A stretch of DNA of 64,000 nt from Guyanagaster necrorhizus (lineage: Eukaryota; Basidiomycota; Agaricomycetes; Agaricales; Physalacriaceae), in assembly GCF_019112545.1 (NCBI RefSeq), contig NW_025064892.1, positions 849,921 through 913,920 on the forward strand, read 5' to 3'. Shown piece by piece: positions 34,830-47,799 of the stretch. The notes below the pieces were generated by a model. That model saw nothing but the letters and a program-made list of their open reading frames with translations, searched no databases and was not told where the DNA came from. The position numbers were made by a program, and so were the translations under genes. Position 1 is the first letter of the stretch. Every line of letters starts with the position of its first letter.

Positions 34830-35287
34830 TGTTAGACTCAAGCATTACATGAACAGGAACACATGATAGACAGATGTCACCTCACACTTCAGGTGATCAA
34901 CTGAATCCACTGATGCATATCCTGATCAATATATCACAAGGCCTAAAGAATCGGCTTGAGAGTAGAATGAGATGAATAAACTTTAGCTCAAAGCTGGAGT
35001 TTCCAGCAAGAGCTAGCAGTCTTAAATATGGTACAGCATGTGCTAAAAATACTATTACTTATTGTGCATTTCTGAGTCCATTGTGCTCATTATCTTAGTG
35101 CATTGCTATCATACACAAAAGGGTGATTGTGCATTGTCAAGTGGTGTTGTTGCATCAAAAGATAATGATAGACTTGGCTAGTTGTGATGACTAAGTCTTG
35201 TTCCACAGTTTTAAGCACTTGTCTTTAGTGCCCTGACTAAGCCTGAATAGAGGTTAAAAGTGAAGAGAAAGTGTAAAAATTATAATA
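34830..35287 (-). repeat. 3' LTR of element I
   Basis: 458 bp, TGTTAGACTCAAGC to AATTATAATA (ends decayed from CATAACA). It is paired with 42340-42797. Confidence 0.92.
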
Positions 35288-35290
35288 TTA

Positions 35291-35300
35291 CCCTCTCTTT
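35291..35300 (-). promoter_or_regulatory. Polypurine tract of element I
   Basis: The minus strand reads AAAGAGAGGG three bases before the 3' LTR, at the same spacing as in Y. Confidence 0.8.
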
Positions 35301-38300
35301 AAGACTATTATCCTGATGGCTTAATTTAGGGATAATTTGTAGTTGTATATGGCCTTGGCTGTATCTGTTAACTTTTTGTTAACCCATTGGTTGGATTTTG
35401 GTCTGTACCCTTTCTAGCTGACTAAATAATCAACTGTTATGGTTGTCCTGCTCTCTTTTGCTCTGACTTTTTATAGTTTATGATTTAATACCTAATTGAC
35501 TTCATAATGTTCTTTATCATTGTTTCTTTTTAGGGTGTGGGAGGTGAAGGTGTGTTGTGTCTAGCCAGACTTTGTTATTAGGTGTATATATATATATAGT
35601 CTAGCAGTGTTTGTCATATTGTGCTTTTATTGTTTTGGCAGCTTTTTTAAGGGCTGCCTGTGTTTTGGTGTGGATCTTTGCCATTTCAGTGATGAAGTCT
35701 GCAGATACAGAGATCAAGGTGTGGTGCCGATTGGTGTGACTGGGGTTGAGGTGTCAGCTGTAGTTGACAAAAAAAGAAGTCTTATCTATTGCAGAATGGA
35801 CCTGATTATTGTGTTGGAAAGTCATGAGAGCTAGCCACTCCACTCAGTCATCTTGTCTATAGTTTATAAAGAGTTAGAGATACTTCTCCATCTTTTGATT
35901 GGCCCATTCTATTTAGCCATTGATCTGTGGGTGGTATGCAGTCGAAGCATTCCATTTGATATTTAGAAGGTGATAGAAGTCATTTAGAAACTTAGAGATG
36001 AATTGCAGTCCTCTGTCTGAGATGACCATTTGGAGCATGCCATATTTGGCATAGACTTCATCTTGTAAGATTTTTACCCATTCTTTGGAGGTCAATTCTA
36101 TTGAGCAGGCAATCAGGATGATTGCTTTTGAGAATTGATCAACTATGATGATGATAGCATCATAGCTATTGCATTCTAAAAGTCTGGTAATCATGTCAAC
36201 CAAAATATGAGTCCATGGTGACAAAGGGATCTCATTCAGATGTAACAGAGCAGCTTGGGCCTGTGTTGATGATTTACCCCACTGACAGACTTTGCATGCT
36301 TTGACATATGCAGTGATGTCATTACCTATTTTAGGCCACTAATATTCTCATAATATGAGCTCTTTTGTCTTTGCAATCTCCAGATGCCCTGCTGTTGTGT
36401 GGTCATGACAGGTGGCAATGATTTTCTCATGCAGTTCTTGGTCTCAGAGAATATAGATCTGCCTGTTATAGCAGATCATTCCTCCCTTCTTTGTCATCTT
36501 TTGTTCATAGTTGAGAGATGGTGCTATCTGCTGATCCCATTTATGGCTGTCTCTGGTAGTGCTCTTGATCCACTTATAGATCTCCTCCTCTGTGGATATT
36601 ATCATTACTCAGAAATGTTGGGATTGGAGGAGTGTTACTCTTTCATTGTCTTGTTTCCCTTGGTCATGATCTGCTTGTTGGCTAAAGAGGTCAGCCTTCT
36701 TATTTGCTGTACTGGCTTTGTAGTGGAGGGTGTATTGGTATTGGCTGAGTTTGATCACCCACTGTGCTTGTCGTCAGTTCAGTTTTTGTGGCTGTTGGAA
36801 ATAATGAAGATTTTGATGATCTGTCTAGATCTTGAAGACTTTGACAGCACCAATTAAATAATGTTGCCACTCCTCCAAAGCAAGCATTATTGCTAACAGC
36901 TCCTTGTCATATATCTCATAGTTTCATTCTATAACTGAGAGTGCCTTTGAAAGGAAAGCCACTGATTGCCACCTGCTGTTCTGTTCCTGAGATAGCACTG
37001 CTCCAATTGCTCCTTTGTTAGAATCTGCTTCAATGCAAAACTTTCTCTTCTGGTCTAAGATAGCAAGGATTATATCCTCGGCCAACCATCTCTTGAGGTT
37101 GATAAAGGCAACTTGTTGAGAGGGTCTCCAGATCCAAAAGGTGTTCTGTGAGTTGTGTCATAGATTGGACTATCTTGCTGTAGTCTCGAATAAATCACTG
37201 ATAGAAATTTATGAAGTTCAAGAAGGATTGGAGCTCCTTCTTTTTTGTTGGGACCAGCCATTCTGTGACTCCTGTGACCTTAATGAGATCCATTTATATA
37301 CTTTTCTCACTAATGATAACTTTAAGATACTCAGTCTCAAGTATCTTGAACTTGCATTTCTCTGCTTTGAGAAATAATTTGTGCTTTCTCATTAGAATTA
37401 GCACCTGTCATACTAGCCTCCTATGCTCCTTCTTTGTTTTTGACATGATTAGGATATTATCAAGCTATATAGTGACTTTTCTAGTAGAGATGAGATTCTT
37501 GAAGATGTCATTCATCATCCACTGGAATGTGGCTGGAGAGTTGGTGAGTTTGAAGAGCATCATCATGGGTTCAAAGAGTCTCCAGTTGGTTCAGAAAGCT
37601 GCCTTTCACTTGTCTCCCTCCTTGATCTGCATATTGTTGTACCTCCACCATATGTCAAGCTTCATGTAGTATTGCACTCCTCATAACTTATCTATAAGTT
37701 CTGAAATTAGAGGTAGCAGATAGCGATTTTTGATCATCATCTCATTTAGCTTGCAATAGTCTTGTATGGAATGGAGTTTGCTATCTTTCTTCTTAACAAA
37801 GAAGAATAGTGACACTATGGGAGACTTTAATGGTCAAATCCTTCTGCTTGATAAGTTTTCATCAAGAAACTTATTGAGCTCTTGTTGTTCATTGTTCTCT
37901 AGCAGATAAGTTTTGCAATTGAGGTTGGCATTAGCATTTGGGATTAGTTTGATTGCATAATTCCAAGATTTAGATGTCAGGAGTTCATCAAAGCTCTCCT
38001 TCTCAAATAAGTTCTTGAAGTCTCAGGTCCATTCTAGGACTATCTCTTTGAATGTCCTTTCTTTCTTCTGCTCATTTGTCTTTGCTGCCAAATTGTTGGT
38101 GTGATGGATGGCATGGATATGAATTTCACACTGTAGATCAATGGCAAGGATAGTTTCCCTATCCTTCATTTCTTTGTTTCATCAATCTTCTAGGTCTTCA
38201 TCTGGCAATTTGAATGGAAGCTTTTAGTACTTGCAGTAGGCAAAGGTTATCCTGCCAGTCTTCTAGTTGATCAGCAGATTATACTTGATCAGCCAGTTAT

Positions 38301-38990
38301 GTTCCAGGAAGACTTCTTTGGCCTCTAAATCAGTTACTGTGAGGTTGATCTGCTCAGAATGGTTGTTGATTGTGAGTTAGAGTTTGACAAACTCAATAAT
38401 TGATCCAGCCTGATTTTTGGTTTCATCAGCATTATAAATGGAAATCAGGGTGGCTGTGATTCTTGTGGAGAGTTTGTTCCTTTCTATGAAGGTTTGATTA
38501 ATAGAGCTTCCTGTGCAACCACTGTCAATTAGAGCAGTTACCATGTGTTTGGAGCAGGTTGTTAATGTCTTTATTTAGGCTTTTATGATAGGGTCTCATT
38601 CCATTGTTTTGGCCTGGTGAATGAACTTTTGTGATCCTCACAGTTCATCAAGCCACTCTAAGGCTCAGCATCTTTCTACTGTCCTTAGTCCTTTGATTGC
38701 CTCATCAACTTCTTTGATCTTGGTTTTGTGGATCCAATTTTGAAGTATGGCTTTTGCTACTGCTTTATCCTTGACTTCTTTGATGGTTCTCCATGTCTAT
38801 TTGGTATCAAATGGTTTGAGCCATGTGATGGGGCTCACTGCCCCTGTTTAACCTGTAGGCAGTTGAGCTGTTTCTTTCAGCAATTCTTTGATGTGTGTAC
38901 TCAGTAATTGGGGTATATTCGAATGTGTAAATATCATAGACATAGGGGCAGCTACAGAAATACTATTAGTCCAACTAGCAGCTGTTGATT
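35301..38990 (-). pseudogene. pol of element I
   Basis: The order on the minus strand is the same as in Y. Protease is at about 38290-38560 (ALIDSGCTGSSINQTF; active Asp kept). RT is at about 37060-37960, where YLDD now reads stop-LDN, so it is inactive. RNase H is at about 36650-37060. The integrase HHCC is at about 36270-36440, and the integrase core at 35913-36224 keeps VDMITRLL and VISDRGLQF, with the Glu just downstream (IEWAN). The chromodomain is at about 35350-35480 (VDYLVS-stop-KGYRPKSNQW, EHYEVN). The Trp in SNQWVNKK shows that the TGA at 4306 in Y replaced Trp. There are dozens of stops. Confidence 0.87.
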
Positions 38991-41900
38991 GCACACCATA
39001 AGGTCCTTTGGCTGGTTCAGTGGAATCACTCACTAACTGACCCCATCTTTTATCTCCTCCACTTTGGTTTCCATTCCAAGGTCTTCTTCCTCCTTTTGTA
39101 ATTCAGCGATCTGTGCTTAAATATCCACTTGGGTTTATTTCTTCTTCAGGCAATCTTTGGCCATATGCCCTTTCTGTCTGCAGTTGAAACACTTTTCCTC
39201 CTTCTTCATGTGGTCAATGTCCATTGGCTTTCTATGTCTCATGTATGTGGTTTCAGTTCCGGTCTTCTGCATGCAATAGATAGGGGCCATCGAGGGTCCT
39301 GATAATTTTCTGGCAGTTGTCTCTAATAATTTAGAGTTGTTCAGAGTTGGTGAGGTTAACTTCTTCAAGTAGTCTTGTAATGTTGATGATTCTGCTTTCT
39401 GCCTTTGTTGCTTCTTATACATCTTAATGATCCATTTCTTCCACTTATTATAGCCAATAGGCATCAGAGCCTTAATGCCAATGGCCAAAATCATCATGAC
39501 ATATGAGGGGAGAACTCCTCTCTTGAGGGCCTCAACCATCCTTCTCTCATTTCTGGTGTCATCCTAGATCCTGGCTAGTTTTGCAAGTTGTTCCAACTCA
39601 TCAAAGTAATCAGTTGCTGCTTTATCCTCTATCTTGTATTCTTTGATCTTTTATTTGTGTACTTCTTATACTGCCAGATCAATGAATTTATCATGCAGCA
39701 TCTATTTGAATATTGGCTATGAGGGATACCAATAATGCTCCTGAGTCATCAATCAGAAGTTCAGGGAGATCAGGATCCATCAGGCTTTTACCTTCTCTTC
39801 AAGGTAGGAGACAGTGAATACCACTTTGTTCATGTCAATTTTGAGGAATCTGATATAAACTTTGAAATATTATTCACAGTTGACTAGAAACCTGTCAATA
39901 TCATCAGATGCTCCTTTAAAGGAATAAGACTTGCAGAGTAAGTTGGAGGGATATTATAGTACTACAGCATTGGCAGATAATACTCTCATAGGATTGGGCC
40001 AGTCAGAGAATGGAGGATGCCACCATTCCGCTGGTGGCTCTGGGAATGAGTGAAGAGAATTGTCATTTATGACTGAGCTCTCTTGTGGGGCCACTTCTTT
40101 TCAGACTATGACTCCATTTCAAATGGTAAATCCTAGTTATACAGCCTCAGAATCATCTCAGACTGGCTCCTTCCCAGCACTGCTTCTGCTTGCTTCATCA
40201 GGTGGAAGCTGGGTCTCCAGAACTCAGCTTCCTTTGCTAGTCTAAGAGTTTCAGTATGAGATCAGCATGCTATCTGGCTGTGGTCAGGATCTTGTCAGTC
40301 AGATTGCTATTGATCAGGACAAAGGAGTGGAGTCTGAAAACATGCTTCAGATGGATGGAGCCATGTATATGGCTCATTTTGAGGTGATGGGGGGTGATTA
40401 CAGCATTGATCATATAGGTTCTGACACCTGATAGGCCAGCAGTCTTTGAACTTGGTCCTCAGGATGTTTCTTGTTATATTGCACCACAGCATAGTCGGTT
40501 GCTGCATATCTTAGGATTTCTGTTTTCTCATCAGATGTAGAATGAAGATATAATTGTCCAAGTCATGATGCTACTCAGGTAGCATTGTGCTATAAAAAGT
40601 TTACCCTCTGCAGGTAGAATTTCTGATACTCCTGCACCCTTGCTTCTTGTATTGCTTTCTCCAGTTCTTCTTTATCAGTGTCTTTCTGTAGCTTATAAGC
40701 CAGTTCCCCCCCAAGGCATGGGGGCTCACTGCTTTCAGTCCTCTTGTCTTTCTCAGCCTCATTGTCCCTCTCTTCCTTGAGGAGAGAAGTAGTGGACAGA
40801 TTATAAAAACTCTCCTTGTCTCCATACAGTCATACTGTTGTCATCAATCTGCTGCTGCAGCTGGGTGCTGGGCTCAGCAGTGGGATCTAAGAAGTCTGAG
40901 GTATTGAGATAGATGGGAGTGGGCTGACTTCCAATATCAGAGTCATACTGATTCCCTCCTGTCACTTTCACTCTCATCACTTGCTCACAATAGAGCTGGA
41001 CATTTCCTTGGTACCTGTCATCAAGGAGCTGTCTGATCACTCTACTCCTGAGAAACCCTCAGAGAGCACAAGCAGAGATATGGGCAGTGCCAGAGACTCA
41101 TAGTCCATAATGTCTGAGGACAGACTCATTGTCTTTAAACATGGTGCCAACACTGAAGGTTTGTTGGAGAAGAGGATATTGTGGGGTTGGAGGGCATAAG
41201 ATGATTCTTTAGACATCATTCTGAGTTGGAGAAGGGACTCTGCCCCTTCTGGCCTTGTCAGCTGTGAGAACTTCTGTGCCTGCCCAGTGCTCAGAGGTCT
41301 AAGGGTCAGAGTCAGTGGTACTCAGCTCCCTAAAGACCAGGATTGAGAGCAAACAGTCAGCATGGACTGGCATGAGTACCAATATGACCTTGTGTCAGAG
41401 CTTATACTAGTTGGATATGTCAGCCCTTACCAACTGATCTCTTTTGACGTTTTGCTGCTGCTCTCTGTGCTAGCAATCATACTCAGTAGCCCTTCTGGCC
41501 TGTCCCCTGAGGATGAGGCACTCCTCAAGCTCACTGCAGGCTGATTGGGGAAGATTACACTGTCATTGCTCCTTCTGTCAGAGAGCATCTTCATAGTTGA
41601 ATGGGATGTTAAGATCCCATGTGGAGAATAGCTGATGGATGATTTCATTTCAGCTTTTCCAGATCTGTCACTCATCATTAAGCCAGTCAGAGAGGGCCTG
41701 TCTTATTCCACTGCTTGTCCCAATAGAGTGCTGATCTAAAGTGGGAGAGCTGTAAGGCTGACTTCTAGGTGATGTCTGATGGAATCTTAGAGCTAGCTGA
41801 GCAGCATCAAGAGAATCTCAGGCATAGTTAGCAATCCTGTTGGTTTGAGAGATGGTGGAAGGTTCAGAGGAGAGAGACTGCTGAAAGAAATCCTTGGACC

Positions 41901-42250
41901 CATGAGTTTCAGAATCCTGTGATGCAAGGGTCTCAGTCTCTGCTAGATCATCGAGGAGAATATCAGTGTTTTTCTTCTTCCTGATTGCCCTCTTGATGTG
42001 AGCCACTAGACTCAGCTTCAGATAGGGGACTGGTTGGGGGCTGGTGGGACATTCTTTGAGATTTGAGGATATCATGAAGGGGTAAGTCAGAGATTATGTT
42101 GTAGAGGATTTGGCAGATGTGCTGAAATTCATTGTAATGTCAAATAGCCCAGACAGTAATCAAGTGATATCTCTGACACAGCTAAATGATTACAAGTAAG
42201 CCTAAAAGTATTCTGATGATAGAAGATAGGAGTTTGAAAAACTCTCAATC
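38991..42250 (-). pseudogene. gag of element I
   Basis: The zinc knuckle at 39150-39191 reads CFNCRQKGHMAKDC and is fully intact. The open stretch 39135-39539 adds EALKRGVLPSYVMMI and KKWIIKMYKKQQRQKAE, matching the end of the Y capsid domain. Capsid remnants continue to about 39900. The N-terminal part is at 40000-42075 and includes KLSLVAHIKRAIRKKKNTD. Its first ATG in the Y-equivalent place is at about 42154 (MNFSTS). A later ATG at 42075 probably arose from ACG. Gag is the +1 frame relative to ORF0. Confidence 0.82.
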
Positions 42251-42283
42251 AAAGTTCAGGTCATTTGGTGTTAGGACAGGCAT
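42050..42283 (-). pseudogene. ORF0 of element I
   Basis: The ATG is at 42283-42281 in the context GAGAAACTGAATGCC, identical to Y. The reading gives MPVLTPNDLNF, EFFKLLSSIIRILL, GLLVII-stop-LC, then ICQILYNIISDLPLHDI. Three internal stops are transition products. The conserved TGA end of Y is not present here. Confidence 0.58.
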
Positions 42284-42326
42284 TCAGTTTCTCAGCACAA
42301 TTGGGCTTGAGAAAGAGAAGCTTAAA

Positions 42327-42338
42327 GCTTCAAGCTAA
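42327..42338 (-). promoter_or_regulatory. Primer-binding site of element I
   Basis: The minus strand TTAGCTTGAAGC faces the LTR segment TTAGCTCAAAGC (42493-42504). The only difference is TG against CA, consistent with an ancestral CG in both. Confidence 0.65.
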
Positions 42339-42339
42339 T

Positions 42340-42797
42340 TGTTAGACTCAAGTGTCATGTGAACAGAAACACATGATAGACAGATGTCACCTTACACTTC
42401 AGGTGATCAACTGAATCCACTGATGCATATCCTGATCAATATATCACAAGGCCTAAAGAATCGGCTTGAGAGTAGAATGAGATGAATAAACTTTAGCTCA
42501 AAGCTGGAGTTTCCAGCAAGAGCTAGCAGTCTTAAATACGGTACAGCATATGCTAAAAATACTATTACTTATTGTGTGTTTTTGAGTCCATTATGCTTAT
42601 TATCCTAGTGTATTGCTATTGTACACAAAAGGATGATCATGCATCATTGAATAGTGTTGTTGCATCAAAAGACAATGATGGACTTGACTAGTTGTGATGA
42701 CTAAGCCTTGTCCCATGGTCTTAAATGCTTGTCTTTGGCACTCTGACTAAGCCTGAATAGAGGTTAAAAGTAAAGAGAAAGTGTAAAAATCATAATA
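42340..42797 (-). repeat. 5' LTR of element I
   Basis: 458 bp, TGTTAGACTCAAGTG to AATCATAATA. It holds the R segment at 42493-42504. About ten of its differences from 34830-35287 are TG in one copy opposite CA in the other. Confidence 0.92.
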
Positions 42798-42802
42798 GTT
42801 TA
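42798..42802. repeat. Target-site duplication GTTTA (right) of element I
   Basis: Matches 34825-34829. Confidence 0.88.
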
Positions 42803-44135
42803 TTAGAGATTATAATATAATAAGAGTAGTAATAGTCAATACAATCATCTTTCTAATGATCTACTGCATATAAATAGCAATACCACATGTATATATGTCC
42901 AAGATCTCTTTAAGTCTCAAAGCTTTTTATTTAAACAAGAGAGAAAATAAATATTGCTGAGCTTTAAGGTAAGAATACTGTATCTCAATATAATACTTTG
43001 AAACATTTCTATAAGACTCTCAGAAAGTTTCAAACACTGCTCAAACCAAACTCAAAAACTCTAACATATACAATATATGACTTAAAGCTTTATACTCTAA
43101 GTAAAAACACTTTATAAATATGTTTACAAGCATCAAAGAGTTTAACTTCATCCACAGACCTAAATAGTTCAAATCTCTGTGGATTTGTAGAAATAACTAA
43201 AAAAAAAGTATTAATCAAATCAAAGGGTTTGCTATCTATAGTGTCTCATATTATAAATGTCTCAAAAACTCAAAAGAGTGCTCTCCAGACACTACTTTTT
43301 TATTTTCAGATTAGAGTATAATTTAAAATCATTTATTAACTCAGACTAGAGTTTTACAAAAGCTTTCAATATTTTGCATAGTTTTCAAATAACCTTTAAT
43401 GATCTCAATAAAAAGTCTATTCTTTCATTCAAAGTTACAAACTAATCCCAAAAGCTGAAGCATAAGGTCTTTATACCTTTATATTGCAATAGTGAAGGTC
43501 AAAAACTTTTATACTACTTTTATAATGCAGTATTTAAATAGGTTACTTCAGTACTTACTAAAACAAATCTAAAATATTAGTTTCAATAGATGAGACTTTA
43601 GAATAAAGTTCTATAAGAGTTATTTTCATGCATGCTATTATTTAACACATATATTCTATTCTGACTTGGAGCTGAGTCTGCTGTTTCCATGCAATCTGAT
43701 ATTAGTTAGCTTGATTGGCCAGCCTAGCTATAGGTCTCTTCACTTTTTTATTTTTTCAGAGCTATTAGATTATGCATAATATGCATTTCAAACCTCCAAG
43801 CTTATTTCTCTAATTATTATGTTCACATAATTCTTTTATTTCTCAGCTGACTATTAGAATATTTAAGTTTATCTCATTGTGTATCAGTTTTCTAATCTAA
43901 AAGATGTCTCCTTGTATATTAATATTTATATATCATAAATCAATATGATGTGAAATCTCATACAAAGTTTTAATCATATTTTGATTGTATTTTTTTTATT
44001 TTTAGTATATATTTTTTATTAGAACTCTTAAATTTTTTAAGATGCTATTGCATTATTTATTTTTGAAGAGTTTTGAGTGATAGATAGAGTACATAGATGA
44101 TGGAGTTTTAGACATGCATAAAGCATGTGTTTTTT
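42803..44135. other. AT-rich region without identifiable genes
   Basis: The sequence is dominated by A and T with almost no CpG. No frame above about 60 codons and no family motif was seen on either strand. It should continue element H, but the expected gag was not recognised, so an additional decayed insertion is likely. Confidence 0.5.
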
Positions 44136-44700
44136 TTTTCTACAATTGAAACACCTTTTCTTTTTATAAAGAGCATCTATATCTATTGACTGTTTTATGC
44201 TTCTATATGTTACATCAGTTGAGGTCTTTTATCATCTTTTATCAATGCAGATCTCTTTTAGAATAATCTAGCTGCACTTATTTTAGTATTTTCTATCTCT
44301 GCAATATGGTTATTTTTTTCTGCAACATTGATACAGTAGTTATAGTCTATTCACAGGATTCAGCACTTTTATTTATTGTATATGATCAGAATGTTATTAT
44401 CTTCTAATGCAATCATGTTTTTAATATTGATGCAGATGTATTCTCCATCTGTGCTAGTATGGTAGTTTCAATATATTGCACTGTCATCTGAGTTGAATAA
44501 GAGATTGATTATATACTGTTCAGTTGTTAGATTTTTGACCACAGTAGACAGACTGCTCAGAAATTAAATAAAGTATGTTAAACACTGAAAGATAATAAAT
44601 AGTAAAAAAGAGCATTTATATTTATACACTTTTGAGATATTATTTTCAAGCATCTGTGAGTTAAATCTAAGAATACAACATTGACAAATTTGTAGCCTGC
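44136..44700 (-). pseudogene. Fragment of a chromoviral gag around a zinc knuckle
   Basis: The minus strand reads KKRCFNCRKK at 44142-44153 with its flanks, matching the first half of the knuckle of other copies (LKKEGKCFNC). The distal His and Cys are no longer readable. The preceding text (DIDAL) also fits. It could be gag of element H, displaced by later insertions. Confidence 0.5.
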
Positions 44701-45351
44701 AAGCCATGTCTATATGCTAATAGCTATGTCCTAAGAAAGACTTTCTTAGATAATACTTCATGATGTATTTGATCATGCTAGCTTAGCTTCTCAAGCCATC
44801 ATCATCTTTTATGTCATTACTCATGCTCTAAGGCAATTTCTCTACAATTATCATGTATATGATTATCACTAATATTTATTATTTTTTTAATTCTGACAAT
44901 ATCTTTTTCTGAACTACTATTATTTTCTCTGTTAATTATACAACCTTCATGGACTTTATCACCAGTCCATACTGCTCTTTCCTCCACTTTATTCATATCT
45001 TAATTATCAAGGAACTTGAACAACTAAACAATGACAATAGCTTTAACATGATCATTTTGGTCTGCAATTCAATGAATCTTTCACTCCTAGAGACTTTTTC
45101 AACTGCCATGTCCTCCATATTCCTCAGTCTCAAGAAGCTACATATAAACAATGCATCATTCTCTCTCATTTCAGAGGAGAATTTGACAACTTTCCTTTTT
45201 TTCATTCAATCTGACTGAAAAGACACATGTAGCTCTTGAATCATGCTCTTTCTTTACTCTGAGCTATGTAATCTGCATTCTGTCATCATGCAGATTTTTG
45301 GAGTCTGCATGTTTAGACTATAACTTGTGTGAGAAAAGTCTACCTCCAGAA
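44701..45351. other. Unassigned sequence left of the inverted repeat copy
   Basis: Frames of 89 codons (plus, 44949-45218) and 70 codons (minus, 44993-45205) overlap on opposite strands. Neither shows a motif I recognise. The minus frame is Lys/Glu/Ser-rich and could be a Gag fragment. Confidence 0.4.
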
Positions 45352-45546
45352 GAAATGATGATATGCAGGCTACATGTCCAGCCTTATAATTTGCAAATTC
45401 TGCATAACACACTAGAATATGATAGTAACTAAAGATCATTAGTTAGTAGATGACTAGCTGAGGCTCCAAGCTGATAGTCATGCTAGTTACCAATACTAAG
45501 TCTAAAAGGGACTTTGCAAAATAATATGGCATAAAAATAAAAATCC
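45352..45546. repeat. Inverted copy of the unidentified repeat at 18297-18509
   Basis: The reverse complement matches 18297-18509 with mostly transition differences, for example ACTATCAGCTTGGAGCCTCA shared by both. It stops at the second assembly gap, as its partner lies just beyond the first. Confidence 0.85.
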
Positions 45547-46531
45547 NNNNNNNNNNNNNNNNNNNNNNNNNNNNNNNNNNNNNNNNNNNNNNNNNNNNNN
45601 NNNNNNNNNNNNNNNNNNNNNNNNNNNNNNNNNNNNNNNNNNNNNNNNNNNNNNNNNNNNNNNNNNNNNNNNNNNNNNNNNNNNNNNNNNNNNNNNNNNN
45701 NNNNNNNNNNNNNNNNNNNNNNNNNNNNNNNNNNNNNNNNNNNNNNNNNNNNNNNNNNNNNNNNNNNNNNNNNNNNNNNNNNNNNNNNNNNNNNNNNNNN
45801 NNNNNNNNNNNNNNNNNNNNNNNNNNNNNNNNNNNNNNNNNNNNNNNNNNNNNNNNNNNNNNNNNNNNNNNNNNNNNNNNNNNNNNNNNNNNNNNNNNNN
45901 NNNNNNNNNNNNNNNNNNNNNNNNNNNNNNNNNNNNNNNNNNNNNNNNNNNNNNNNNNNNNNNNNNNNNNNNNNNNNNNNNNNNNNNNNNNNNNNNNNNN
46001 NNNNNNNNNNNNNNNNNNNNNNNNNNNNNNNNNNNNNNNNNNNNNNNNNNNNNNNNNNNNNNNNNNNNNNNNNNNNNNNNNNNNNNNNNNNNNNNNNNNN
46101 NNNNNNNNNNNNNNNNNNNNNNNNNNNNNNNNNNNNNNNNNNNNNNNNNNNNNNNNNNNNNNNNNNNNNNNNNNNNNNNNNNNNNNNNNNNNNNNNNNNN
46201 NNNNNNNNNNNNNNNNNNNNNNNNNNNNNNNNNNNNNNNNNNNNNNNNNNNNNNNNNNNNNNNNNNNNNNNNNNNNNNNNNNNNNNNNNNNNNNNNNNNN
46301 NNNNNNNNNNNNNNNNNNNNNNNNNNNNNNNNNNNNNNNNNNNNNNNNNNNNNNNNNNNNNNNNNNNNNNNNNNNNNNNNNNNNNNNNNNNNNNNNNNNN
46401 NNNNNNNNNNNNNNNNNNNNNNNNNNNNNNNNNNNNNNNNNNNNNNNNNNNNNNNNNNNNNNNNNNNNNNNNNNNNNNNNNNNNNNNNNNNNNNNNNNNN
46501 NNNNNNNNNNNNNNNNNNNNNNNNNNNNNNN
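45547..46531. other. Assembly gap (985 N)
   Basis: A run of N next to a repeated sequence. The 365-codon open frame across it is an artefact. Confidence 0.99.
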
Positions 46532-47799
46532 TTTGGTGATTGTGTATTGAGTGGTTAGATGTTGGTGTTTGAGAGTTCACTCCTCATTCACCTCTCTTAG
46601 TCACTTAGCCATTATCAAGCATATCAATGACTCTGTCTTACTTTAATAGACTTTCTGCTTTTTTATTATTGTTACTGTTTACTGTTGGCTATAAAGACAC
46701 TCTTATTCTATAAATCATCTTGATTGCTGATTCATCACTAAAGCATTTGAGTATATTTTTGAACATTCTTAGTATAACAGACAATAGTACATATTATAAT
46801 GATCTTAATTAAATTGCACTGACACTGGCTTCTAACTTTTCTGTCTAATATGCCAGTTCTTTAAACTCTTAGTTTTATTTCTGTATCCTCTTTAAATCAT
46901 CTAGTTACTGCATGTTTAAAATTAGAGTATAATAGGTACCATCAATATTCAGTGAGTTGATTATAAAGATGAGGTTTCTGATGGTTTTATCATTCATATG
47001 CTTTGTCTTCAAATCTTGATAAACAGAAAATAACTTGATGTAGACTGAACCTACTAGCACTCATAGTAAAATACATGCTATAGACCTCAAAATATGCTTA
47101 ACACTGATTAAAGAATTGATGGAGGTCTGAGCTCTTGCTCTTAAATGTCAGTGGTGATAAAAAGTAGCTGAATAATCTAAAAGCATACTATTGACAGATA
47201 AGGCATACTCAGATAGCTGATGCACAATGAGTAGTCTCAGAGAAAGAAGAAAAATACATTAGTATGGTCTTATCCAATCAACAGTTTATTGACAAGATAT
47301 AAGTATATATGTGCATACAAAAGGCTATCAAAGCCAAGAAAAAAAAATAGCATTCTAAAGTGGTAGATTTCTACACATCACTATTCTAAATACTGTATCA
47401 GCTATTGTTGACTATGAAAAGCTAATATAGCTAAAATAACCAAAATTTTTTCTATGAGTATTCCAAATCATTATTGTTATTTCTAAGTGTTTTATTTATT
47501 AGCACCAAACAAAAAGACAAACTAGCAGAACCTATTATACCTATGGCATCAGCTTCAGTAGTGACACCATTGCTATAGAGATCACATTATGATAAACAAT
47601 TGTGATCACTATTCCAACTTTAAAATCCAATCTTATCATCTGAACTAAGTGAGCCATTGCTTAACACTCCATCTTTCTGGCATTCTGAGAGCAGAAATCT
47701 ATAGAGCAATCTCAAACTTACAATTATGAGAGATTGTCCTAATCCAAAAGCCTTTGGACTGATATATAAGGAGTCTCAAGCTAAATGTCAACCAATGAT
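46532..47799. other. AT-rich region without identifiable genes
   Basis: The plus strand around 47200-47260 reads SEKEEKYISMVL, which faintly recalls a helix-turn-helix transposase, but no catalytic block follows. Nothing else could be supported. Confidence 0.4.

Larger units (their letters stand above)
34830..42797 (-). mobile_element. Complete but decayed chromovirus I
   Basis: This is a 7.97-kb minus-strand element with two 458-bp LTRs, target duplication GTTTA, primer-binding site, ORF0, gag, pol and polypurine tract. The LTRs differ at about 44 positions by hand count. All are transitions and there are no indels, so it is older than Y or was hit harder by C-to-T mutation. It has the same organisation as Y. 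Its host sequence is element H. Confidence 0.93.

Noticed and set aside
45483..46580. A 365-codon frame over the second gap.
   Set aside because: Made of N.
47200..47450. A possible pogo/Tc1 transposase (SEKEEKYISMVL).
   Set aside because: No catalytic DDE/D blocks or terminal inverted repeats could be found.
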